Shown piece after piece: positions 24,477 to 32,651 of a stretch of DNA of 64,000 nucleotides. The DNA is taken from positions 62,001 to 126,000 of the forward strand of contig CASEOO010000016.1 in the NCBI GenBank assembly GCA_949289565.1, given 5' to 3'. Position 1 is the first letter of the stretch, and every line of letters begins with the position of its first letter. Origin of the DNA: an uncultured Bacteroidales bacterium (GTDB lineage: Bacteria; Bacteroidota; Bacteroidia; Bacteroidales; UBA932). Below the pieces are notes generated by a model that was not told the DNA's origin, did no database searches, and was given only the letters and a program-made list of their open reading frames with translations. Made by a program: the position numbers and the translations under genes.

Positions 24477-27020
24477 CTATTTCTGTACCCAGTATTTCGT
24501 GTCGTAGTCCGCACCAGCGCCGTTCGTCACCACTGAAGTATTTACTGGTATATACCCTGTTTCAAGATTTACTGCCCCAGTAGAAATGCAGCCCTCAGCC
24601 TGACTATGCAGGAAGTTGCCTTCTGAAACTGAATCCTTGAATGAACCAGTATGAACTAAACCCCAGAAGTTAGTATTCGCTTGGTAATCAGTATAAAGGT
24701 AGTTGCCTGATATAGAAGCGCTTGATGCAGGGAAATTGTTCGTATCATAGACAGCTGTCAAATATGATTTTACGGTGCCGCCTGTATAGTAAGCCACATT
24801 GTCTTTTACTGTCAGAGATTTGGCTATATACGCACGAACTACAATATTCTGAGCTGATATATTATAAAGTGTATTATTCTCAACGACAATATCAAGGTCA
24901 GTTGAGTTGCTGTGATAATTATTGTTTCCCAATGACACCAGTCCTCCGCTAATCAGAGACTTGGAATATACTGCAGTATTCTTTATCGTGACATTTTTAC
25001 CTGCGAAAACAGTTTTTGAAGGAGTTGTCGAACCTTCTGCTACAACCTTGCCGAGAGGGTATACAAAAATATTGGAATTTGCTTTTGAATACTCCACAAC
25101 GCAGTTATTGACTGTGACAGATACAAAAGATTTCGTATCATTATTTTCTGAAATGACAGCTGGACACTTACTCTCGCAAGTCAAAGTACAATCTTCAAGT
25201 ACAAGATTGCTTTCCTGATCATCTTTAGCCCCACTGTTGGCAAATATACTTGTACCATGATTTGAAACTACATGAATGTTTTTTAAAACCACGTCTGAAC
25301 GTATTGACAACTGACCTGGGTCGCCACCTTCCCTAAGAAATCTAAGCGCTGGCTGAGAATCTTTGTAGCGTCCTATCAAAACTGTCTTGTTTGCCAACGC
25401 TGTCCCTGTCAATTCTTTCGTTTCAGCCTGCCCTGAGTTGTCAATGAAATGAACGCCAGCAGACTTGATATCATCGAATGTCAAGGCAGAGATATCTTCA
25501 TGAAGAACAGGAGCGCCATGAGTTGCTATATTGTACTCCTCCCCATTGATGACTATAGTCTCTCCAGCATTGTACAATGCATAATAGTCGTTGTTCTCTA
25601 CGACAGGCACATCTTCATCATTATCCTCTACAACGAAAGACATCGCAGAAAAAGCGGTATAGTTGCTTGTGCTTGACAGGGTAAGAGGCTTCCCCGCCTC
25701 TTCTGCCGGAACAGTTATTTCGAGGATGCCGGTATTGCCAGTAAGAGTATTGTCAGCATAACTGCAGAAATCATAACTGGTTTCACCGCCATTAAGCGTT
25801 ATCGTGTTAGTCTTCTGGGCATTGTTCGGATAAGCATAAAGACGTATTTTGACAATGTCCTTCCCAGGTATGTCAGGCAATGTAATAGATGCATTCACTT
25901 TATTAGTCCTCAATCCATGAGGCAAAAGGCCATTATATGTGTCATAAGCGACCTGACAGCCAGTAAACGACCAGTTATATGCCTTTCCATTGCTGGCAAG
26001 AAGCGATTCTGGAAGCTCCCCTTGTGAAAGGTATGTAAAATCCTGGTAAATAGTATTTTCCACAGTATATCCTTCCCCTGAAATATCGAAATCGACAATA
26101 TTGAAATTATTCAGTTCAATATTTACAGGCGATGACAAAGCCACTGTCCTGGAAATAGTCCTGGTATCAGTCACTACGGTCACTGTTATATCGCCGGAAG
26201 TTATTTCTAGAGGACTGGCCATATACCATACGGGATAATTATCGCCCAGCTTCTGCAATCCGTCAGTGTAAACAGCAGTCAATGTATTGCTTGCGGCTTC
26301 GATACTGTTAAGTTTGCAATCCTCATATTCATAACCGAACTTCAAATAAAAGAGGCCAGCAAGGCCGCTGTTTTTTACCGCTGGCTGAGAAAATGAAGTT
26401 GTCACAGCATGTACCTTTTCATCGCCGACAAGATTCTTGCTGTCTTTTACTTCCACTTTCAGAGGAGCTGTGACTCTCTTGAATTTCGTAACGGAAATCT
26501 GCTCCGAAGCCTGAACATTCATCACACCCTGTGCAAACAATATGTCATAGTTAGGGTCATAAGTATTCTGTCCCGGATTCTGAACCGGCGAAAATTTAAA
26601 TGAGGCAGCTGTTCCTGGACCATTCAACCCAGTATTGGTCAAATCAGGTACAATCACAGCATAATCATAAGCTTCAGCCCCATCAATAAGATCATGCGTA
26701 AAAGAATACATTCCATCTCCGACAGATGTTACATTCTTGGCCCTGTTCACCATATACTTATCCGAAGCCGAAGTACCAGTGCTTGCTGAATTTGCATAAT
26801 ATACGCCTATCTGTTCTGTCCCGTCCCATACGATGCCTGTCTCCGGCTGAAACGATGTCTTGGTCCCGTCTTCCGGAAGCCATTCATTGCCTTCCACATA
26901 CATAGTCTTGGTGATCTGAGGCACGGCATTGGCCGCCTGGCCTTCAGTCAATTCTTTCTGGCAAGATATTGCGGATGCAGAAACCGCGAGAATTCCCAAT
27001 ATAATAGTTAGCTTTTTCAT
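24477..27020 (-). CDS. Fimbrillin-like / beta-helix surface lipoprotein 2
   Basis: An 847-residue lipoprotein. Signal peptide and lipobox (AVSASAISC, Cys20) are followed by QKELTEG. The N-terminal fimbrillin-like domain (about 30-330) is of a different subtype from lipoproteins 1 and 3 (GTKTSFQPETGIVWDGTEQIGVYY). A beta-sandwich-like insert (about 340-490, possibly carbohydrate-binding) precedes the shared module YYALYNAGETIVINGEEYN near 500. A right-handed beta-helix region (about 550-800: VLEDCTLTC, VNNCVVEY, VENNTLYN, VKDNVAYYTGG) ends the chain. ATG 27020 is chosen over the longer frame to 27098 because the signal peptide starts there. The 54-residue peptide gene ends 40 bp upstream. Ligand unknown. 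Confidence 0.78.
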   Translation of the reverse strand: MKKLTIILGILAVSASAISCQKELTEGQAANAVPQITKTMYVEGNEWLPEDGTKTSFQPETGIVWDGTEQIGVYYANSASTGTSASDKYMVNRAKNVTSVGDGMYSFTHDLIDGAEAYDYAVIVPDLTNTGLNGPGTAASFKFSPVQNPGQNTYDPNYDILFAQGVMNVQASEQISVTKFKRVTAPLKVEVKDSKNLVGDEKVHAVTTSFSQPAVKNSGLAGLFYLKFGYEYEDCKLNSIEAASNTLTAVYTDGLQKLGDNYPVWYMASPLEITSGDITVTVVTDTRTISRTVALSSPVNIELNNFNIVDFDISGEGYTVENTIYQDFTYLSQGELPESLLASNGKAYNWSFTGCQVAYDTYNGLLPHGLRTNKVNASITLPDIPGKDIVKIRLYAYPNNAQKTNTITLNGGETSYDFCSYADNTLTGNTGILEITVPAEEAGKPLTLSSTSNYTAFSAMSFVVEDNDEDVPVVENNDYYALYNAGETIVINGEEYNIATHGAPVLHEDISALTFDDIKSAGVHFIDNSGQAETKELTGTALANKTVLIGRYKDSQPALRFLREGGDPGQLSIRSDVVLKNIHVVSNHGTSIFANSGAKDDQESNLVLEDCTLTCESKCPAVISENNDTKSFVSVTVNNCVVEYSKANSNIFVYPLGKVVAEGSTTPSKTVFAGKNVTIKNTAVYSKSLISGGLVSLGNNNYHSNSTDLDIVVENNTLYNISAQNIVVRAYIAKSLTVKDNVAYYTGGTVKSYLTAVYDTNNFPASSASISGNYLYTDYQANTNFWGLVHTGSFKDSVSEGNFLHSQAEGCISTGAVNLETGYIPVNTSVVTNGAGADYDTKYWVQK

Positions 27021-27060
27021 ATTCCGATAATTGATAAAAGAAACTTTGACGGCTATTCTA

Positions 27061-27225
27061 TTAATATGGTCCATAATTATTGGTATGATCATCGTCATAC
27101 GGAAGTCCCGGCCCTGACCATGAGCCGCCGCCAGATGCAGCGAAACCTTTTTCTGTGCCGATTCGGAAAATTTCCAAGGACGGGGAACTGTACTCCACCC
27201 TTGAATTGATGTTGGATTTTGTCAT
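27061..27225 (-). CDS. Short conserved-core peptide 2 (54 aa)
   Basis: A 54-codon ORF upstream of lipoprotein 2. Its core YSSPSLEIFRIGTEKGF (12-28) aligns without gaps to the two other short peptides. It differs in having no cysteine: Ala29 replaces the Cys after GF, and the tail is Gly/Asn/Tyr/Asp-rich (SGGGSWSGPG then LPYDDDHTNNYGPY). There is no signal peptide. It is separated by 40 bp from the lipoprotein start and lies downstream of the terminator of the nucleotidase operon, so it should head its own transcript. A clear -7 element was not found. The match of type, with a Cys-free peptide beside a divergent lipoprotein, is notable. Confidence 0.72.
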   Translation of the reverse strand: MTKSNINSRVEYSSPSLEIFRIGTEKGFAASGGGSWSGPGLPYDDDHTNNYGPY

Positions 27226-27297
27226 AGCTTTAATGTATTTAGCAGTTGTTTTATTCTTTCCTGTTATGCGGTTTACATTCTGCTAAATTATATGAAA

Positions 27298-27328
27298 GGC
27301 GGCAAACCGGAAATACCGGTCTGCCGCC
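27298..27328 (-). terminator. Terminator of the nucleotidase operon
   Basis: GGCGGCA pairs with TGCCGCC, continuing through ACCGG/CCGGT with one mismatch around an AAATA loop, followed on the minus strand by TTTCATATAATTT. It lies about 75 bp past the 5'-nucleotidase stop. Confidence 0.65.
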
Positions 27329-27404
27329 GCTGGACAAAATCAAAATACTTTGAACAATTTTAAAATAATTTCCGCAGGGACATCTGAATTGTCCCGGAGG
27401 GACA

Positions 27405-29189
27405 CTATTCACCGAAAAGAAGTTTCATGTCATTTTCGAGCATTGGACCGGCCAGGTCCACAGGAATGAACGACCATGAGCCGATAAGCGAGCGGTCGCT
27501 GACATTGCCCTCGGAGAGGGTGCCGGACTCGAGTATGGCATCGTATATGAGGTCTCTGATTTCAGGATAGCGCGCCACTACCCTTTCATCGATTCTGTCT
27601 GTGTCGATTCCTGCGCCGTCACGCATGATGCCCCCGCCTCCGCTGGCGCGGTAAGATGTCATGGCGACATTGTATGTGCTGTCAGGGCAGAACGGCTCTC
27701 CAGACGCGAGAGAGCGGATATGCACACGATGTCCTTGAGGCTGGCGCACATCGACTTCATAAACCAGCCCTGCCGCTGAATCGAAATTGTACGCTCTGCC
27801 GGTGAATGACCATCTCCGTGAGCCTGTCCTCGAATCCGGCCTGTTCTCGATTTTCAGAAGATGCTCTCCGCGGCGGCCAGACACAGTGTTGATCCATGTG
27901 CCGTAGGAATATTCCAGATAGTCGAGAATTTCTTCACCTGTCATTTTGACCACAAAAAGCTGGTTCTCAAACGGATATATCTTAAAAAGGTCGTTGTAGA
28001 CCAGAGTGCCCGGCTCGATGACCCCGTCGTATGTCAATGGAGCTGCGAAAGATATCTGCGCAGGTTCGCAGCCGAGGCTCACAGTATGTATGAGGTCCGT
28101 ATACGGGCACATTCCCTTGTACGAATCTCGCGTCACCAGAGGCATTTCCAGCTGTCCTACAGGCTTCACGGTGAAAGCTTTGACTGCCTCATAATCAGCA
28201 CGGAATGCTGTGCGCATGGCTGTGTCCACATAGTCTTTCCGCACCGGTATCAGCGAGGCTGAATGTTTCTTCTCCACTACCTTGCCGTCTTTCACAGTCA
28301 CGTCCAGCCTGCCGAAACCGACATAGCGGCAGTGGCTTCCTGAATTTATAAGGCAGACAGAGTCAGACTGGATGACCGCAGGTGAATGGTCATGGGCGCA
28401 AAGCACGAAATCCACTCCTTTCAGAGTCTGGAAAAGAGCCTTCCCCTGACTTTCGATGTTCGCATATGATACAGCTTCATTGGCTGAACCGGCAGCATCG
28501 GACTGTTCATCAGGCAGGCCAGGCCCGGTGCCCACATGTGCGGCCAGTATGACGATATCCGGGTTCTCCTTTTGCCGCACTTTGTCGACATATTCCTGAG
28601 CATAAGGTATGAGAGACTTGAATTCCATGCCACTCCAGAGGTCAGGAGAAAGCCAGTTCTTTATATTCGGGTTCGTGAAGCCGATGATGGCTATGCGCAA
28701 CCCGTGCCTGGTGATGATGGCATAGTCCTGGAAATATGGCTTGCCCGTGGACGTGCTGACAGCATTGGCCGCGAGCAGCGGACAGCTCAATTCCTTTCTG
28801 AGCCTGTCGTAGACTGGATGCCCTGCTTCGATATCATGGTTTCCCACCACCACGGCGTCATATCCCATATAATTCACCATACGCGCATACAGATGGGTGG
28901 AGAGAGTGTCCACATAGTTGAAATAATATGAAGCGTTGTCGCCCTGGACGCAGTCTCCCACGTCTATGAGGATAAGATTCTGCGCTCCGTCTGCCTGCCT
29001 GAGGCTGTCCACGGTCCTGAATACCGCCAGCAGGGAGCCGGATGTCGCATGACCGACATACAATGAATCAAAATACCGTCCATGGACGTCATTCGTGGTG
29101 CAGATGCTGAAGCTGTAAGTCCCGTCTTTCGGTCCGCACGAAAGGACCGCAGACATGAGGATAAACAGCATGATAAGATGTCTTTTCAT
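27405..29189 (-). CDS. Bifunctional metallophosphatase/5'-nucleotidase lipoprotein
   Basis: A 594-residue lipoprotein (signal ending AVLSC, Cys18) of the UshA/CpdB group. The N-terminal metallophosphoesterase domain has TNDVHGRYFD near 33, DVGDCVQGDNASYYF near 76, GNHDIEAG near 117 and CAHDHSPAV near 265. The C-terminal 5'-nucleotidase domain (about 345-560) has FENQLFVVKMTG and YNVAMTSYRASGGGG. It should hydrolyse extracellular or periplasmic nucleotides to nucleosides and phosphate. It follows the outer membrane barrel gene by 39 bp on the same strand and probably shares its promoter, suggesting a scavenging pair. Confidence 0.92.
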   Translation of the reverse strand: MKRHLIMLFILMSAVLSCGPKDGTYSFSICTTNDVHGRYFDSLYVGHATSGSLLAVFRTVDSLRQADGAQNLILIDVGDCVQGDNASYYFNYVDTLSTHLYARMVNYMGYDAVVVGNHDIEAGHPVYDRLRKELSCPLLAANAVSTSTGKPYFQDYAIITRHGLRIAIIGFTNPNIKNWLSPDLWSGMEFKSLIPYAQEYVDKVRQKENPDIVILAAHVGTGPGLPDEQSDAAGSANEAVSYANIESQGKALFQTLKGVDFVLCAHDHSPAVIQSDSVCLINSGSHCRYVGFGRLDVTVKDGKVVEKKHSASLIPVRKDYVDTAMRTAFRADYEAVKAFTVKPVGQLEMPLVTRDSYKGMCPYTDLIHTVSLGCEPAQISFAAPLTYDGVIEPGTLVYNDLFKIYPFENQLFVVKMTGEEILDYLEYSYGTWINTVSGRRGEHLLKIENRPDSRTGSRRWSFTGRAYNFDSAAGLVYEVDVRQPQGHRVHIRSLASGEPFCPDSTYNVAMTSYRASGGGGIMRDGAGIDTDRIDERVVARYPEIRDLIYDAILESGTLSEGNVSDRSLIGSWSFIPVDLAGPMLENDMKLLFGE

Positions 29190-29228
29190 CGTATATTCAT
29201 TAATAGTTTGAAATCCAACTTATGGCCA

Positions 29229-30407
29229 TCACATTTCACCGGCCGCTCCCCCTGAAGAAGACGGCAGGTCAAAAACCAGGGAGACTATCTGCTGCCATCC
29301 GGAAAAGCCAGCGCTGTGAAAATGCATGGCCGCGGCCACTCTCAGCCTCAGGAAATCAGCAATATGCGGCTCCCAGTACACTTCCAGCCGGTCATATATG
29401 CCGAGCCTTTTTCCGCCGAGGCTCACTCTGTAGAGCGGGTCGCCGAAATAAAGCTGTCCTCCATAGACATGCCCTGCCGCATCTGCTGAATCATAGTAAG
29501 GCATCAGATCCTCGCCATAGTACAGGCGGTTCTCCACGCATATGTTCCAGTTTCTGAGCTTAAAATGGAATTCTCCTCCGGCAGGGAATGTATAGTGTCC
29601 GACATAACGCCTGTCATTCTGCATGGACACCAGGCATCCTGCGCCGAACCGCAGAGACTGAAGCCCGGTCCTTTCCGAGAAGTCTGCGCCAATGTATGGA
29701 TTCAGCAGGATATTGTCCACGACACCCCAGACCTCCCTCGACCCTGCATAATGGTATAAATAGCCAGAATAGCCCAGCACGAGCAGGCGGTTCGCCAGAC
29801 GCGCCTCCCCCGAAGCGAAAATCATGAATCTTTCTCTTCTGGTGTCCCCGTACTGCCCCATCCAGTCACAGCCCAATTCATAATATGCAGAAGGCCGGCG
29901 GAATTTAAGGATGAGCCCCTCCAGATTTGGGTCATAGAATTTATGATATTCCGAAAAGAATGCCGCCGAATACTGCCCTCGCATCTCGCCGCGCGGGAAT
30001 ATGCCGGCTTCGAGTGTCATGCCGGTGAGCCCGAACCGGGTATCCCACCTGTAAAAAAGGGTCAATTCTTTGAAGAGTCCTGACAGCCGTGCGTCCGAGC
30101 CGAAATCTTTCATGACGTCAATGCCGAGCATGAGCCTGTGCCAAGATTTCCCGGAAGCATCTATCTGCAGACCTGCCGAAGGTGTCAGCCGCGCTCCGAG
30201 AACCGTCATTGACGGCGAATACAGGCTTTCGCCATACTCCCTGTTGTCAAATCTGAATTCGAAATCCACATCATAGACGAAACGTGTCCGGGAATGTGGC
30301 TCTTCCGAGCCAATGGCATTGTTCTCCGGTCCAGGCATCGCCATATCTGCTGGCTTCGCCTCTGCAAGCAAAGGCAAGCACAATGCGGCGGCCGCAAATA
30401 TTTTCAT
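29229..30407 (-). CDS. Predicted outer membrane beta-barrel protein
   Basis: About 392 residues with a signal peptide (MKIFAAAALCLPLLAEA) and no lipobox. The rest has alternating strands with many aromatic residues (VYDVDFEFRFDNREYG, WHRLMLGIDVMKDF, LTLFYRWDTRFGLTG) and ends in IVSLVFDL before a short tail, as expected for a barrel of about 14-16 strands. I do not recognise the family. A GTG at 30431 would add eight residues; the ATG at 30407 gives a cleaner signal peptide. It heads the operon with the 5'-nucleotidase, so a role in uptake of nucleosides or phosphate is plausible but inferred only from context. Confidence 0.72.
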   Translation of the reverse strand: MKIFAAAALCLPLLAEAKPADMAMPGPENNAIGSEEPHSRTRFVYDVDFEFRFDNREYGESLYSPSMTVLGARLTPSAGLQIDASGKSWHRLMLGIDVMKDFGSDARLSGLFKELTLFYRWDTRFGLTGMTLEAGIFPRGEMRGQYSAAFFSEYHKFYDPNLEGLILKFRRPSAYYELGCDWMGQYGDTRRERFMIFASGEARLANRLLVLGYSGYLYHYAGSREVWGVVDNILLNPYIGADFSERTGLQSLRFGAGCLVSMQNDRRYVGHYTFPAGGEFHFKLRNWNICVENRLYYGEDLMPYYDSADAAGHVYGGQLYFGDPLYRVSLGGKRLGIYDRLEVYWEPHIADFLRLRVAAAMHFHSAGFSGWQQIVSLVFDLPSSSGGAAGEM

Positions 30408-30445
30408 GACAGTTTTCACAATACCATTCACCTCCGATCAGCTGA

Positions 30446-30476
30446 CAAAGATAAGACTTAAGGAGAATTCTGCAAA
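30446..30476 (-). promoter_or_regulatory. Promoter of the barrel/5'-nucleotidase operon
   Basis: On the minus strand TTTG (30476-30473) and TATCTTTG (30453-30446) are separated by 19 nt, a full match to the Bacteroidetes consensus. The predicted start of transcription is close to 30439. Confidence 0.75.
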
Positions 30477-30702
30477 ATAAACAGGCGAAGGAGGACGGAC
30501 AGATCTACAGAAAAAAGCCAGGGAGAAGAAGGCCGGCGGATAGAAAAAAAGAAAGCAGGCGAAAGAACAATCCTGAGCCTGCCCGAAAAGAAAATATTAG
30601 AATTGAATGTGTGTGTCCTAATGACAATGCAAAGTTTAAATAAAATTTCCATAAAACCTATAACACATCCCTTGCATTCTGTCAATATTTTCCTTTTTTT
30701 AT

Positions 30703-30710
30703 TATTTTTG
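30703..30710 (+). promoter_or_regulatory. -7 element for the AraC-family regulator
   Basis: TATTTTTG, an exact TAnnTTTG match, 14 bp upstream of the ATG. No -33 box at the right distance. Confidence 0.5.
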
Positions 30711-30724
30711 TCAAAATTTTTCTG

Positions 30725-31570
30725 ATGATGGATGACTACATCGGCATATATGACAATTTCTCCGAAGAGCCCAACTGCAACAAACCTGTTTCGTCTATTG
30801 ACAAATATTACTTCTCCAAGACAATAATAATTCTGATGTGCTTAGAGGGAAGCGCCCGCTTCAATGTCCATTTTAAAGATTATATTCTGTCAAAAAACAC
30901 CTTTCTTGTCATCGGTGCAGGCACACCTTTTTTCTATACTGAAAAAAGCCACGGCCTGAAAGTGCGCATAGTGGCGGTGTCCAACTCCATTTTCGACAAA
31001 GTGGCTCAGGGACTGATCAGGATATATTTCCACAGGCTCATGATCCAGAGGCCTCTGCACAGCATCAGCCAGGCCAAAATGGACATGTGCAGCAGCATTC
31101 ACAGCTATCTGAAAGGATTTATCACAGAAGAGGACAATTATTTCAAGATGCAGATCATCAAAAACTATCTGAACATCCTCTTTTATGAAGCGTGCAACAT
31201 AATGCTGCACGAACCTGAAAACGCCTCCCGCAAAGACAAGCACAAGGAGGAGATAGCCAGCAGATTCATTCACCTCATGGAGCAAAACATCAGGACAAGC
31301 CGGAAAGTAGAATATTATGCATCGCAAATGAACATTACACCGAAATACCTCTCGGCCATAATCAAAGAGGCTACCGGGAGGTCGGCTTCGGCATGGATAG
31401 ACGACTATACACTGATGGAGGCCAGGCAGATGCTCCGAAGCGGAGGAATGACCATACAGCAGATAAGCTACGACCTGGGATTCGCCACCCCGTCACATTT
31501 TTCGAAATTCATCAAAGACCACACAGGACATACTCCGAAGGAAATCCGCGCCAAAATTGAAGATTTGTGA
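30725..31570 (+). CDS. AraC family transcriptional regulator
   Basis: A 281-residue regulator. The N-terminal ligand/dimerisation part (about 1-170) is a cupin-like fold (SARFNVHFKDYILSKNTFLVIGAGTPFF). The C-terminal AraC/XylS DNA-binding domain (about 185-280) has two helix-turn-helix units (VEYYASQMNITPKYLSAIIKEATG and TIQQISYDLGFATPSHFSKFIKDHTG, then HTPKEIRAK). This is the stand-alone cytosolic type rather than a hybrid two-component one. Divergent from the barrel/nucleotidase operon, which is a candidate target; the effector is unknown. A second ATG lies one codon in. Confidence 0.9.
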   Translation: MMDDYIGIYDNFSEEPNCNKPVSSIDKYYFSKTIIILMCLEGSARFNVHFKDYILSKNTFLVIGAGTPFFYTEKSHGLKVRIVAVSNSIFDKVAQGLIRIYFHRLMIQRPLHSISQAKMDMCSSIHSYLKGFITEEDNYFKMQIIKNYLNILFYEACNIMLHEPENASRKDKHKEEIASRFIHLMEQNIRTSRKVEYYASQMNITPKYLSAIIKEATGRSASAWIDDYTLMEARQMLRSGGMTIQQISYDLGFATPSHFSKFIKDHTGHTPKEIRAKIEDL

Positions 31571-31641
31571 AAGCGGCACCGGAAATCCGGGAGCGGCCCG
31601 AAAAAATTTTGCCTCTCCCAGACATCCGCGTATAAAATGCA

Positions 31642-32481
31642 TCAGAAATTGGCCGTCTCAGATGCCACTCTGGCGGCAGCCTTTGCAAAGTTCGGTGTAG
31701 AATCGGCATAGAGGACCCCTCTGGAAGAATTGATGAGCAGGCCTCCCTTGCTGTTGGCCCCGTATTTAATCACCTCCTCTGCCGAGCCGCCCTGTGCACC
31801 CACTCCAGGGACCAGAAGGAAATGGTCTGGACAGAATGAGCGTATTTCAGAAAGTTTTTCAGCTTTGGTCGCACCGACCACGAACATCATGTTGTCCGGA
31901 GTGGAAATAGACATCATATCTTCTATCACTGCCCTGTACAGCGGTTTTCCGTCTTTTTCCGCCAGCTGATACTGCACAGCAGATGCATTTGAAGTCAGAG
32001 CGAGGACTATAGCCCATTTGTCCTTGTATTCCAGGAACGGGATGATGCTGTCCTGCCCCATATAAGGCGACAGCGTGACTGCATCGAAGTCCATGCTCTC
32101 GAAGAAAGCTTTCGCATACATCTTGGCTGTATTTCCGATGTCTCCCCTTTTCGCGTCAGCTATTAGGAAAATATCAGGATAAGTAGTCCGTATATAGTCC
32201 ACCGTGGCCTCGAGCGCCCTGATTCCGTCCATTCCATAGCATTCATAGAAGGCAAGGTTCGGTTTGTATGCGACACAATATGGTGCAGTAGCATCGATAA
32301 TGGCCTTGTTGAATTCGATGATTGACCTGGTCTTGCCTCCGAAAAGATGGCCCTTGACAGCGATCTCGGATGAGGCCAGCCCTTTTATGTGTTCAGGCAT
32401 TTTGGCGTAGTCCACATCCAGGCCTACGCACAGCATTGTTTTTTTTGCCAGAATCTGCTGGTACAATTGTTCTCTGTTCAT
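31642..32481 (-). CDS. pyrF: Orotidine-5'-phosphate decarboxylase (type 2)
   Basis: Last step of UMP synthesis, decarboxylating OMP in the cytoplasm. The 279-residue length and the FLIADAKRGDIGNTAKMYA motif near residue 110 (catalytic D-x-K-x2-D) mark the type 2 (archaeal/bacterial long form) enzyme. LCVGLDVDYAKMPEH near 17, VTLSPYMGQDSI near 138 and LLVPGVGAQGGSAEEV near 222 are also as in the family. It stands alone, on the opposite strand to araC, downstream of a strong terminator (32589-32640). No exact promoter consensus was found upstream. Confidence 0.95.
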   Translation of the reverse strand: MNREQLYQQILAKKTMLCVGLDVDYAKMPEHIKGLASSEIAVKGHLFGGKTRSIIEFNKAIIDATAPYCVAYKPNLAFYECYGMDGIRALEATVDYIRTTYPDIFLIADAKRGDIGNTAKMYAKAFFESMDFDAVTLSPYMGQDSIIPFLEYKDKWAIVLALTSNASAVQYQLAEKDGKPLYRAVIEDMMSISTPDNMMFVVGATKAEKLSEIRSFCPDHFLLVPGVGAQGGSAEEVIKYGANSKGGLLINSSRGVLYADSTPNFAKAAARVASETANF

Positions 32482-32505
32482 ATCTTTAAATTATGTTATT
32501 TTCCT

Positions 32506-32568
32506 GCTCCCGCAATACAATACTATTGGAGACATATTATTCGTTCCTGCCACCCGCTCCCGCAATAC
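32506..32568. repeat. 13-bp direct repeat upstream of pyrF
   Basis: GCTCCCGCAATAC occurs at 32506-32518 and again at 32556-32568, exactly 50 bp apart, in the pyrF leader. It might be a pair of operator sites; no protein is known to me for it. Confidence 0.6.
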
Positions 32569-32588
32569 TTTTTCTCTTATATTATATT

Positions 32589-32640
32589 GAGGCAGATGTT
32601 TTTCGGGCCTGTTTTCTCTGGCCCGAAAAATATCTGCCTC
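32589..32640 (-). terminator. Terminator of the M20 dipeptidase gene
   Basis: A 21-bp inverted repeat (GAGGCAGAT...TCGGGCC with GGCCCGA...ATCTGCCTC, one G-T) around a 10-nt loop. The stem contains T5/A5 runs. It lies 12 bp beyond the dipeptidase stop and may act in both directions. Confidence 0.75.
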
Positions 32641-32651
32641 ATAATACTAAA

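Larger units (their letters stand above)
30408..30724. other. Divergent control region, barrel operon and AraC gene
   Basis: A 317-bp AT-rich, purine-biased gap holding the full consensus promoter of the barrel/nucleotidase operon (30446-30476, minus) and a -7 element for the AraC gene (30703-30710, plus). No further gene or stable hairpin was seen between them. The arrangement makes it possible that the AraC protein controls the divergent operon. Confidence 0.5.

Noticed and set aside
27021..27098. 26-residue extension of lipoprotein 2
   Set aside because: It would place the signal peptide internally and overlaps the peptide 2 gene.
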